From NCBI GenBank assembly GCA_030156535.1, contig JASGMJ010000002.1, positions 179,319 to 243,318 of the forward strand: 64,000 bases of DNA, written 5' to 3'. The notes beneath the pieces were generated by a model that saw nothing but the letters and a program-made list of their open reading frames with translations, did no database searches and had not been told where the DNA came from. Each line of letters starts with the position of its first letter. Position 1 is the stretch's first letter. A program made the translations under genes and the position numbers. Of this stretch, positions 53,180 through 61,921 are shown piece after piece. This DNA is from Candidatus Sumerlaeota bacterium (GTDB taxonomy: Bacteria > Sumerlaeota > Sumerlaeia > SLMS01 > JAHLLQ01).

Positions 53180-56100
53180 GTGATTCTCCGTCCCGCAGCC
53201 ATCGCCCTCCTCCTTTTTCTTCAAGCACTCACCGCAGAGAGCTGGGCAGTGTCGCCCCCACTGCTCCTTGGGGATTTCGAGAAGAAGCAATCCCACACCC
53301 TTCGGCTGGAAGGCACCGCCCAGGGCACGGCGCGCCTCACCAGCGAGCAGGCCCACACGGGCAAGCGCGCGCTCCGCGTGGCCTACGAGTTCAACGCGCG
53401 GCACGACGGCGTGGCGGTGGATGACGCCATTGGCGTTCCCGCCGGAAGAATCCCCGAGGCACCTGCGGCGCTGGAACTGTATTATCGCCGCGACACCGAC
53501 GACGCCCTGCGTCTCGTCCTTCACTTCCAGGAACACGATGGCGAGCTTTGGCGGACGGATATTCCCCTTCCGGCTCCGCCGCCCGGCGAGCCCACCTGGC
53601 AGCCGCTTCGCATTCCCCTCACGTGGATGCAGCTCGTGACGTGGGAGCGGCGCGACGGCGTTCTCGACCTGGATCGTCTGAGTTCGATTTCTCTGGCGGT
53701 TTTCGCCGGTGAACGCGGGCATCACACGGGAAGTGTCTGCTTCGACACGATCTCCATTGTCGATGCCGTGATCCCGGTAACAGCTTCGGTGCGCGGCGAA
53801 TACACGTTGTTGAATCTGGAGAACGTTTTCGATTCCGACGTGATTGCCTACCGCGATCACCCAACTGATGGCGACTTCCACACGGGTGAATGGGAGCCAC
53901 GCACCATTCCGGCCGAGTACCTGCCCCAGGAACCCACCGCCACTCTCGCGGACATTCCGTTCGTCATGCCTCCGATGGCGCAGGGACAGCGGAACACGAT
54001 CCGTGCAAACAGCCAGGTTCTCGCCGGCTTTCCCGTGGCGAACTATTCGGCGGTGTACTTTCTGGCCGCCGCGAAATTCGGCGATCAGTCGGGCAATGTC
54101 CGGCTCTTCTACGAGGACGGAACAACCGGCGACGTCGCCCTGCGCGTCAGCGATCTGAGCATGGATCCCCAGTACGGCGAGACAGCCGCTCTCACTCTGC
54201 CGTATGCCTACTTCCGCCACATCATCGACCGCGCACGCCAGCCACGCCTTTTCCTCCAATCCGTCCGCGTGGAAAAAGAGAAGCGTCTCGTTCGCATCGG
54301 ACTCCCCCTCAACGATTACCTGAAAGTCTTTGCCATCACGCTGACAAGCGCAGACGTGCCGGCTGAGCGCGGCGCACTGGCCGAACGCTCGCTCGAGGAA
54401 ATCGACCCGCGCTACGGGATGCGCGATCTCGCGCAGCTCGACTTCACGCAGCCCACCATTGCGGCTGGTGTGTTTGGAGGCGCGCTCGTCACGCGCGGCG
54501 GCGCCCACACCCTCGACGTTCCCACGATGAACGGCTATCTCGCCTTCAGTTCCGAAGCGCGTATTCTGCCGAAGAGCATGCTGACCTGGCAGAACTTCCG
54601 GAAGGATGGCAGTGCGTTTCCCCTCGGCGGTCTTCAGTCCGGCCGCGAGCGGATCGGCTCGGCGGAAGTCCGCTTCCTCGACTCGACGTGCCAGCAGTTC
54701 GTCTCCACCGTCCGCACCGGCGACGGCACCGCGAACTTCGACATGTACCTGTCGCGTGCCTGGCCCGGCGTTTTCCACGATTTCGGTCTTGGCGAATGCC
54801 ACTGGTATGATCCGCCCGAGGGCGGGGAACTCTGGATAACGCACGCCGCCGGTGGCTCCGTGACGAGCCAGGCACTCCGGAACGGCGAGGAACTCGCTCT
54901 TCCCGATGAACCGTGGCTGCTGCTCTGGCATCGCATATCCGAGGGGGACGCTCGCGCGGAGCGCACGTTTGCGAGTCCCATGCTGCTGGTCCCCGCTCAT
55001 CGCCCGACACGCCTTGTTCCGGCTCCGGGCGGGCCCGATGGCGGAAGGCGTCTGGAGTTCACGTTCGCGGAAGAACACAACCAGATGGCCGTGATGCCAC
55101 TGCTTGGCATCAAGCGTATCGAGGCGGAAGAGACGCGCCGCTGGGCTTCACAGGGAGTACCCGGGGACATCATCGATGCGTGCCGGGAATGGGCGCGGCG
55201 GCTCCAGCGTTTCCCCACCGGCATCACACAGGATGCCACGATCGACGAGGAACGGGAAACGGTGCTCCTGAACGACACGTTCCAGTGGATCGAGATGCAA
55301 TCCACCTGGGATGTCGAGCCGTTGCGTTGCTCGCCCGTGCCGCCGTCTCTCGTGCTCGCGCGCGAGAACGGGTATCCGGTCGCATTGCCTGCCAACCTGA
55401 CCCGCACAAGCGTCCGCGCGTTCTACGGCCCCTTTTGCGTCGTCCCGGATGATGCCACCACGTACACGCTGCCGCTTGATCCCGGCACACAATGGATGCT
55501 CGCTCTCTCCGATGTGGAGGGGCATCCTCTCGTTCCGCGCATCAAGTCGCGGATGGACGAAATCGTCTCCCGCGCCGTTCCGTCCGATCTCGACGGCTAT
55601 CCGTACATCACCGACGTTGCGGGCGACCTTGCGACGGTGCGTCTGTACGCGCCGCTCTATCTCCAGCTCGGCCATGACAAGAAGCGTGAAGCCTATGCGC
55701 GCGGCGTCGTGCGAAACGCGCTGAAGGACGGCAATCTCAAGGTCGAGAAGGAACCGGAAACAGGACAGTTCTTCCTGGTGGACGACCGCTTCTGGGCGAA
55801 GGACGCGGTCTACGACAAGGAATGGTGCATCGGCTTCATGCTCCAGGGTTTGTGGAGCGAAGCCTACTACCTCGACGACTTCGACTTTGTCGCGGCCAAC
55901 TGGAACAAGATACGCGGACTCTATCGTTACTATCAGATTTTCTTCGACTGGGCGACCGGCTCGACCTGGACGATGATGACAGGCGTTGGCGCCAACTCTG
56001 ATGGCAGTGCCATCGCCTTTGAAGGCATGTTGGCCTTTGCCCGCATGGCGCGGGAAATCGGCGACGAGGCCGCGTACCACGACGCGCTCGTGCGCACGGC

Positions 56101-56920
56101 GCGGCAACGCGCCAGCTTGTACGCCTCATGGTTCGCGCCGCAATGGGCCGCCAGGCATGATTACGCTTTGTCTGCCGGCCTCCGCATTGACCCTTCGAAA
56201 ATCGAAACGCGATTTGCCCCCGACCACCGCTGGGGCGAGTACTTCACCTGCAATGCCACGCACCGGGGCGACTTCTTCCAGGCCACCCACGCGCTCTTTG
56301 TCTTCAACCTCGCGCATCTGATGTTTCTGCACGACACGGGCATCGCCGAAAGCAAGGTGCGTCCCTGGACATTCGACATCATGCCCGGGATGCATCCCGA
56401 CTGGTGCGACGGCAACGCGCGTGGCCCAAACGGCGAGTATTACGGAAACGGCTCCACGATGACGCATCTGGTTGCACGCGCGATTCTGTTCGGCGCCCCG
56501 GTGGAGGAGTCGCATGAGTACTTCCTCAAGGCGACGACGGACACCGAGGTGCTGAGTCACTGGTACAGCCCGATGGGCCTCGCGCCGATGGCGCTGTCCG
56601 CGATGGTCACGGGGATCGCCCCGCTGGTGGAGGTTCCCGTCCACCACTTCACCATCGATTCCAATGTGTATTCCGTCGGGAAAGAGACGCTGCGCGTTTC
56701 CCTGCGCGCCAAGAGGGACGGAGCATGCCGCCTGCGCGTTCTGTGCCGCGAGCAGGCACCCGCCCGCATCCTCGTCAATGGCGGGGAAGCGGCGTTTGTT
56801 CACGACGCGGCAAGTGGGTACGTGGAACTTCCCCTCTGTGCCATCAAGGGCAGGAAGTGCGTGATCGAAGTGCAATTCAAGACGCCGGACCAAGCGAAGG
56901 CGAAAGGTAAACATCAATAA
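53180..56920 (+). CDS. Large secreted putative glycosidase, 1246 residues
   Basis: A GTG start at 53180 leads directly into a signal peptide (ILRPAAIALLLFLQALTAESWA); no good ribosome-binding site is seen. Residues about 30-200 resemble a carbohydrate-binding jelly roll (GDFEKKQSHTLRLEG, TGKRALRVAYEF). Residues 200-620 are beta-rich. From about 680 to 1150 the protein is helical with the pattern of an (alpha/alpha)6 barrel, including VYDKEWCIGFMLQGLWSEAYY, YFTCNATHRGDFFQATHA and GNGSTMTHLVARAI. A short beta domain ends it. No GH family was assigned. Confidence 0.68.
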   Translation: MILRPAAIALLLFLQALTAESWAVSPPLLLGDFEKKQSHTLRLEGTAQGTARLTSEQAHTGKRALRVAYEFNARHDGVAVDDAIGVPAGRIPEAPAALELYYRRDTDDALRLVLHFQEHDGELWRTDIPLPAPPPGEPTWQPLRIPLTWMQLVTWERRDGVLDLDRLSSISLAVFAGERGHHTGSVCFDTISIVDAVIPVTASVRGEYTLLNLENVFDSDVIAYRDHPTDGDFHTGEWEPRTIPAEYLPQEPTATLADIPFVMPPMAQGQRNTIRANSQVLAGFPVANYSAVYFLAAAKFGDQSGNVRLFYEDGTTGDVALRVSDLSMDPQYGETAALTLPYAYFRHIIDRARQPRLFLQSVRVEKEKRLVRIGLPLNDYLKVFAITLTSADVPAERGALAERSLEEIDPRYGMRDLAQLDFTQPTIAAGVFGGALVTRGGAHTLDVPTMNGYLAFSSEARILPKSMLTWQNFRKDGSAFPLGGLQSGRERIGSAEVRFLDSTCQQFVSTVRTGDGTANFDMYLSRAWPGVFHDFGLGECHWYDPPEGGELWITHAAGGSVTSQALRNGEELALPDEPWLLLWHRISEGDARAERTFASPMLLVPAHRPTRLVPAPGGPDGGRRLEFTFAEEHNQMAVMPLLGIKRIEAEETRRWASQGVPGDIIDACREWARRLQRFPTGITQDATIDEERETVLLNDTFQWIEMQSTWDVEPLRCSPVPPSLVLARENGYPVALPANLTRTSVRAFYGPFCVVPDDATTYTLPLDPGTQWMLALSDVEGHPLVPRIKSRMDEIVSRAVPSDLDGYPYITDVAGDLATVRLYAPLYLQLGHDKKREAYARGVVRNALKDGNLKVEKEPETGQFFLVDDRFWAKDAVYDKEWCIGFMLQGLWSEAYYLDDFDFVAANWNKIRGLYRYYQIFFDWATGSTWTMMTGVGANSDGSAIAFEGMLAFARMAREIGDEAAYHDALVRTARQRASLYASWFAPQWAARHDYALSAGLRIDPSKIETRFAPDHRWGEYFTCNATHRGDFFQATHALFVFNLAHLMFLHDTGIAESKVRPWTFDIMPGMHPDWCDGNARGPNGEYYGNGSTMTHLVARAILFGAPVEESHEYFLKATTDTEVLSHWYSPMGLAPMALSAMVTGIAPLVEVPVHHFTIDSNVYSVGKETLRVSLRAKRDGACRLRVLCREQAPARILVNGGEAAFVHDAASGYVELPLCAIKGRKCVIEVQFKTPDQAKAKGKHQ

Positions 56921-56998
56921 CGGGCGGGCGTTCGTTCACGAGACGGCGGCCGCAATGACACAAGACGAATCCACAAGGCAAGAGCGGAGGAAAGTATC

Positions 56999-57925
56999 AT
57001 GTTGCGTAAGGCGAGTGGACTGGCACCCTGCAAAAACGAATGTTCCACGCGAGATCTCATCGAGATCGGAGAGTACACCAGAATCTACGACCAGGGCGTG
57101 GGGGAAGCAGAGTCGTGGTACATCAACGACCACTGCATCGTGCGCAGCCACACGGGCCAATGGCACATGTTCGGCATCACGCGCCAGGAACCGCTCAGCC
57201 CCATGGAAGAGATCGTTCTCGCCCACGCCACTGCCGCCAAACTCACGCAGGTGCCGTGGGACAAGCAGCCCTTCGCCTTGCGGGCGGATCCTGACAACTG
57301 GGGCGAAGTCCATCTCTGGGCGCCCTGCGTGGTCCACCACGACGGACTCTATTACATGTACGTCTGCGTCGGCGGATCGGACAGCCGCGCCTACAAGACG
57401 CATCTCCTCACATCCACCGATCTTCACAACTGGACGCGGCACCCCGAGAATCCCGTCGTCGTCGATGGATTTGATGCGCGCGATCCGCACGTCGTGCGTC
57501 TGGCCGACGGCCGCTGGATCATGTACTACACGGCCACGCTTCGTCCCGACGGCGGCAATCACGTGGTCGCCGCCGTTGTCAGCGACGACCTCGTTCACTG
57601 GCGCGACAAGCAGGTCGTCTACATGGACGAGGAGGAAGGCACGTTCGGCGGCTGCACGGAATCACCGTTCGTCGTTCAGCGCGGCCCCTTCCATTACCTG
57701 TTCATCTGCAACAACGACAGACGCGGCGGCTACGAAGCCACCGATGTCTATCGCAGCGAGAATCCGTTTGAGTTCACGAGCGAAGGGCGGGTCGCCACGC
57801 TCAAGGGCCACGCGATGGAAGTCATCCGCGACACCGATGGCCGCTGGTACGCCACGCATTGCGGCTGGGGACGCGGGGGGCTGTACCTCGCCCCCCTGAC
57901 CTGGAACGACGGGCTGGACGACTGA
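56999..57925 (+). CDS. GH43-like five-bladed propeller enzyme
   Basis: The ATG follows GGAGGAAAG; the product is 308 residues without a signal peptide. The propeller repeats carry family features: HLWAPCVVHHDGLYYMYVC, ARDPHVVRLADGRWIMYYTA (candidate Asp) and GGCTESPFVVQRGPFHYLF (candidate Glu), then GHAMEVIRDTDGRWYATH. GH43/GH32-type enzymes cleave arabinosides, xylosides or fructosides. It lies 78 bp after the 1246-residue protein and is probably co-transcribed. The exact family is uncertain. Confidence 0.75.
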   Translation: MLRKASGLAPCKNECSTRDLIEIGEYTRIYDQGVGEAESWYINDHCIVRSHTGQWHMFGITRQEPLSPMEEIVLAHATAAKLTQVPWDKQPFALRADPDNWGEVHLWAPCVVHHDGLYYMYVCVGGSDSRAYKTHLLTSTDLHNWTRHPENPVVVDGFDARDPHVVRLADGRWIMYYTATLRPDGGNHVVAAVVSDDLVHWRDKQVVYMDEEEGTFGGCTESPFVVQRGPFHYLFICNNDRRGGYEATDVYRSENPFEFTSEGRVATLKGHAMEVIRDTDGRWYATHCGWGRGGLYLAPLTWNDGLDD

Positions 57926-57928
57926 TCG

Positions 57929-59203
57929 TTAGTCCGTGGGTGTTTCCACGATCTCGACCGAGCCGATCATGCCGCCCCAACGGCTCCCGAGCGGAACGAC
58001 GACGAATGCCTGTTCGTACTCCTCGCCGGGAGCCAGCGTGACCGAGAAAATCCGCCAGTGCTCGTTCTTCTTCCAGAGCGCCACGCGGTCGTTCAGCATC
58101 TGCCCGTCGATCCAGACGCCCGCCAGTGTGTCCACGCCGAAGCGATCGTTCGAGGCGAGATAGAAGTTCAACGTCTGGTAACGGTCCGTGTCGTTGATAA
58201 GTGGCAGGCGGAAGCGGTACATCACCGGATAGTTGCCGCCGAAGAACGGGTGGCTCCACTGCGAGAGCGGATCCTTGACGCTAAAGTAGTCGTCCACCCA
58301 GGTGGGAGCGACGGCGTTGTAGCGGCACAGATCGGTGATCGGCCCACCCGGTGAATAGGCGAAGGCGAAGGAAGAAATGCGGTCGTCGCATTCGCTCATT
58401 TTGATGCGGTTGTTGTGATTGCGGCGTTGGGGGAAGAGGTCGATCTCGGCGGCATTCCAGTCCGTTCCTCCGCGCGAGAAGGACGCGAGCAGGTAGGGCG
58501 GCCAGCTCAGGTCGGGCATCGGCTCGGCGTTGTCGATTCCGGGGTCCTCTTCGCCGAGATAGCAGTAGTCCGCGACGAACAGGTCGCCCGAGGCGCTGCC
58601 CAGAAAGACACCGCTCCAGGGCAGCCCGCCCTTGAGCTGCTTTTCCTCCCACAGCGTCACGCTCTCGCCCGGCTTCAGCGTGATCGTGCGCTTCCCCTTG
58701 CCGGCCAGCGCGTCGCGCCACGTGATGTGATTGTCCCAGTTGGTGACGGTTCCCGCGCCTTTGATCTCGATCGTCAGGTACTCGTTCGTCCGGTTCTGCG
58801 CGATCATCTTGTAGTTTACCTGCCCGCCCAGTTGCTCCACTTCCCACTCGTCGTAATAGTGGTAGGGGAACAGCTCAAACTCCCTGTCGGCGGGCACCGT
58901 GTCGCCGCACATGTAATAGGCCGGGTCGCCATCGGCCAGAACGATCAGCTTCTTTTCCGTCTTTTCGATGACGTGCTCGACGTCCGACGTCCACGTCCAC
59001 GTGTTGGGGACGCGGCGGAAATGCGCCTGGCTGGGCGAGAGAAATTCCTGGCGTTCCAGGTCGAGCGGGAAGTGCGCTTTCGGCACTCCAATCTCCAGAC
59101 GTTGTGGTGGCACGAAGTCCGCCGCTGGCTGATTCTTCACAGTGCATCCTCCCAGTACCGGCAAAATCGTTGCTGCGATGGCGATCATCAATTGGTGCTT
59201 CAT
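57929..59203 (-). CDS. Lipoprotein of unknown function
   Basis: The ATG at 59203 follows a GGGGAACGGGA stretch and gives 424 residues. A lipobox (VLGGC) near residue 20 marks a lipoprotein. The rest is beta-rich with many aromatic residues (FFGGNYPVMYRFRLPL, GVWIDGQMLND), possibly two jelly-roll domains. No family was named. The start overlaps the stop of the DUF4434 gene by 4 bp, so both are translated together. Probably a carbohydrate-active or carbohydrate-binding surface protein. Confidence 0.65.
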   Translation of the reverse strand: MKHQLMIAIAATILPVLGGCTVKNQPAADFVPPQRLEIGVPKAHFPLDLERQEFLSPSQAHFRRVPNTWTWTSDVEHVIEKTEKKLIVLADGDPAYYMCGDTVPADREFELFPYHYYDEWEVEQLGGQVNYKMIAQNRTNEYLTIEIKGAGTVTNWDNHITWRDALAGKGKRTITLKPGESVTLWEEKQLKGGLPWSGVFLGSASGDLFVADYCYLGEEDPGIDNAEPMPDLSWPPYLLASFSRGGTDWNAAEIDLFPQRRNHNNRIKMSECDDRISSFAFAYSPGGPITDLCRYNAVAPTWVDDYFSVKDPLSQWSHPFFGGNYPVMYRFRLPLINDTDRYQTLNFYLASNDRFGVDTLAGVWIDGQMLNDRVALWKKNEHWRIFSVTLAPGEEYEQAFVVVPLGSRWGGMIGSVEIVETPTD

Positions 59204-60153
59204 TCCCGTTCCCCTTTCTGCGCTTCGGTCTCGCCCAGAATCTCCTCGCGATAGCGATCGTAGAGCGTTCGGGCCGATGGGTACATCGAGTTGGGACTCA
59301 TGAAGTGGCTGAACTCGAAGGTGATGTGCTTCTCCGCGTATGGGTCGCAGATTTCGAGTTTGCGCTTGAGCGTGCGCCAGTCGATCGGCGGAAAGCGAAT
59401 TGGAAAGCGCCGCCCGAACGTTTCCGCGTTGTTCCAGAGAGCGACGCCGGCCTGCGCACAGACCTCGGCGGCCTCGCGGATGTAGTCCGCGAGTTCGTAT
59501 GTCGCGGATTGCTCGACGGGGCGGCACGTGCACGCGCCGTCCTGGAACGCGGCGATGTCAACGGCCGGAGTGTTGCGCAGGATGTTCTCCCAGTCGCGGC
59601 GAAAGTTGGCGTGGCGCGCTTCCGGGGTTTCGTGCTCGTAGACGTCGGACGGATACCACGGCGAAATCAGCACCGGTTTTTCGGGCGCCAGTTCCTTCAT
59701 CAGGCTGCTGTAGCGCTGGTAGATTTCCCGCACGCCCGGCGTGTCGTGGCAATTCTCCGGCGCGATGTACCACCCGTGAAAGGCGGGATGGTCGCCGTAG
59801 CGGCGCATCACTTCGGGGAGAAACTTGCGGCAGACCTCCCAGTCGGCCCGCCAGTTCGACCACGTGGGGTCGAGCGCCGCGCTGTCGTGGCTGGGGAAGA
59901 ACAGCTTCATCCCGCAGCGATGCGCCTCGTCCAGAAAGAGCTGGGCGAGATCGGGAGCATCGAGGCACCCGAGCACTTCGGAGGGGAAGATGGCTTCGTC
60001 GCGCCGCGAGGCGCGGATGATGATGACCGTGTCGATGCCGGCCTGGCGCATCGTGTCGAACTCGCGCCGCCACTCCTTCGCCCCCCAGTTCTGCGAAGGA
60101 ATGTCCCACGTGATTTCGTCGATAAAGGTGCCCGTGATCGGCTTCATGCGCAT
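59200..60153 (-). CDS. DUF4434-type TIM-barrel glycosidase-like protein
   Basis: The product is 317 residues without a signal peptide (an ATG at 60147 is also possible). The N-terminal MKPITGTFIDEITWDIPSQN and MRQAGIDTVIIIRA match DUF4434, a TIM barrel related to glycoside hydrolases. Later FHGWYIAPENCHD and PVLISPWYPSD fit the barrel strands; the Glu in IAPEN is a candidate acid/base. It is the first gene of a two-gene unit with the lipoprotein. Confidence 0.72.
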   Translation of the reverse strand: MRMKPITGTFIDEITWDIPSQNWGAKEWRREFDTMRQAGIDTVIIIRASRRDEAIFPSEVLGCLDAPDLAQLFLDEAHRCGMKLFFPSHDSAALDPTWSNWRADWEVCRKFLPEVMRRYGDHPAFHGWYIAPENCHDTPGVREIYQRYSSLMKELAPEKPVLISPWYPSDVYEHETPEARHANFRRDWENILRNTPAVDIAAFQDGACTCRPVEQSATYELADYIREAAEVCAQAGVALWNNAETFGRRFPIRFPPIDWRTLKRKLEICDPYAEKHITFEFSHFMSPNSMYPSARTLYDRYREEILGETEAQKGERE

Positions 60154-60613
60154 CCCCTTCTTCCCCTGTTTCCTCCGATGCCATGTGACAAGGCGGCAGA
60201 ACCCGCAGGATACGAGCCGCAGGCCGGGGTGGGGTCAAGAAGACTGCAGACGGTTCCGCCTTCCGCCTGCGCCAAAGGCTACGGGAACAATCGTGTACCT
60301 TGGTCTCGGGGATTCGAAGACGTCTTTCCCGTTGAGAATGCTCTGGGCGACTTCCCCTGGTCGATTTTGCATCCAGATTTGCCCAGCCACACCTTCCCGT
60401 CAGGGATGGCATCTGACTAACCCGGCATCGTCCTTCGGGACGACGCCAGGCAAGGTGGATTCCGGTTTCTCGCGGGTCCGGACGCTGGCGCCAGGGCGAG
60501 AGGGCTCCGCCGGAGCGAGGAAATCGCTGCTTTCAAGAGCCCGCCGTTCCGCTTCGTACCGCTTGCCTCACCGTCTTGCGCGGCGTACTTCGCAACAGCA
60601 TGACCCGAAGGGC
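60154..60613. other. Divergent intergenic region
   Basis: About 460 bp without a convincing gene, between the DUF4434 gene and the MFS gene. It contains a TTCG-loop hairpin (60421-60448) related to that at 15143-15170. No clear promoter hexamers. Confidence 0.5.
60421..60448. repeat. TTCG-loop hairpin, copy 2
   Basis: A stem of ten pairs with one A-C mismatch closes a TTCG loop. The sequence differs from copy 1 at only a few positions, and one stem pair is changed on both sides. Confidence 0.5.
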
Positions 60614-61912
60614 GTGCCGGTCATTCCGAATTTCGAGGTCGTCTTTTTGGCTCCACCCATCGGCAAAAAATGGAAGTCCGTTCTCGGCTGGGCGCTCTAC
60701 GACTGGGGCAACTCGGCGTTCTCCACCACGATCATGGCGGGGTTCTTTCCCGTGTTCTACGGGGAGTTCTGGCGCCCCGAGACCATCGTTTCGGCAGAGC
60801 GCAGCACGTTTGAGTTGGGCTTTGGCAATTCCGTGGCGAGCCTGCTGGTTGCCTTCATGGCGCCGGTGATCGGGACGATTGCCGACAAGGGAAGCCGCAA
60901 GAAGCGTTTCCTCGCGACGTTCGCGTTTCTCGGGGTGTTGATGTCCGCCGCCCTCTTCGTCGTTCCCGGCGGAGCGTGGCTCCCCGCGTTGCTTGTCTAC
61001 GGTCTGGCGGTTGTGGGCTTTGCCGGTGCGAACATCTTTTACGATTCGCTGCTCGTCACCGTCGCCCCGCCGGGGCGCGAGGATTTCGTCTCCGGCTTCG
61101 GGTACTCGCTCGGGTATCTGGGAGGCGGCCTGTTGTTTGCCGTCAACGTGCTGATGGTGCAGAGACCGGAACTCTTCGGGATTGCCGATTCCGGCACGGC
61201 CGTGCGGCTTTCGTTTCTGAGTGTGGCCGTCTGGTGGGGGGTCTTCACGATTCCCGTTCTGATGACCGTGGAGGAGCCTCGCGGCGAACGCAGCGTGGGG
61301 CTCGGCGAGGCCGTTGTCGCGGGGTGGCGCCAGCTTGCCATCACATTCCGCGAGATTCGCGCCCTGCGCGCCGTCTGGATGTTCCTGCTCGCGTACTGGT
61401 TGTACATCGACGGCGTGAACACGGTGATCCGCATGGCCGTGAAGTTTGGCCACGACCTCGGATTCGAGACGGGGACGCTGATCGGTGCGTTGCTGCTCAC
61501 CCAGTTTGTGGGCTTTCCCGCGGCATTGCTCTACGGATGGCTTGGCGAGAAGATCGGAACACAGCGCGCGATTCTGATCGGCATCGCGGTGTACGGAGCA
61601 ACGACGATCGCGAGCGTCTTCATGAGCGCGCCGATTCACTTCTACGCGCTGGCCGTCACGATCGGGCTCGTGCAGGGAGGCGTGCAGGCGTTGAGCCGTT
61701 CGTACTTCGGGCGGTTGATTCCCGTGGAGAAAGCGGGCGAGTTCTTTGGCTTCTACAACATGCTGGGCAAGTTTGCGGCGATTCTGGGGCCGACCCTGAT
61801 GGGCATCGGCGGGCTGATGCTGGGCAGGCGCTACTCGATCGTCATGCTGCTCGTGTTGTTTGTGGTGGGCGGGTGGCTGCTGACGCGGGTACGCGAGCCG
61901 AAAGCGGCGTAG
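60614..61912 (+). CDS. UMF1/Atg22-type MFS transporter
   Basis: About 12 membrane helices. The N-terminal WALYDWGNSAFSTTIMAGFFPVF is typical of the UMF1 (Atg22-like) MFS family, and later LTQFVGFPAALLYGWLGEKIG and GLVQGGVQALSRSYFGRLIP also match. The product is about 432 residues from a GTG at 60614; a TTG at 60647 with a GAGGT upstream is an equally good start. The family is thought to export small molecules such as amino acids or sugars in bacteria, without firm proof. Convergent with the HD-GYP gene, 9 bp away. Confidence 0.82.
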   Translation: MPVIPNFEVVFLAPPIGKKWKSVLGWALYDWGNSAFSTTIMAGFFPVFYGEFWRPETIVSAERSTFELGFGNSVASLLVAFMAPVIGTIADKGSRKKRFLATFAFLGVLMSAALFVVPGGAWLPALLVYGLAVVGFAGANIFYDSLLVTVAPPGREDFVSGFGYSLGYLGGGLLFAVNVLMVQRPELFGIADSGTAVRLSFLSVAVWWGVFTIPVLMTVEEPRGERSVGLGEAVVAGWRQLAITFREIRALRAVWMFLLAYWLYIDGVNTVIRMAVKFGHDLGFETGTLIGALLLTQFVGFPAALLYGWLGEKIGTQRAILIGIAVYGATTIASVFMSAPIHFYALAVTIGLVQGGVQALSRSYFGRLIPVEKAGEFFGFYNMLGKFAAILGPTLMGIGGLMLGRRYSIVMLLVLFVVGGWLLTRVREPKAA

Positions 61913-61921
61913 GCCGTTCGC

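Noticed and set aside
59825..60613. 5' extension of the MFS gene to an ATG at 59825
   Set aside because: It would overlap the DUF4434 gene antisense and adds sequence that does not look like a protein; UMF1 proteins start near GKKWKSVLGW.
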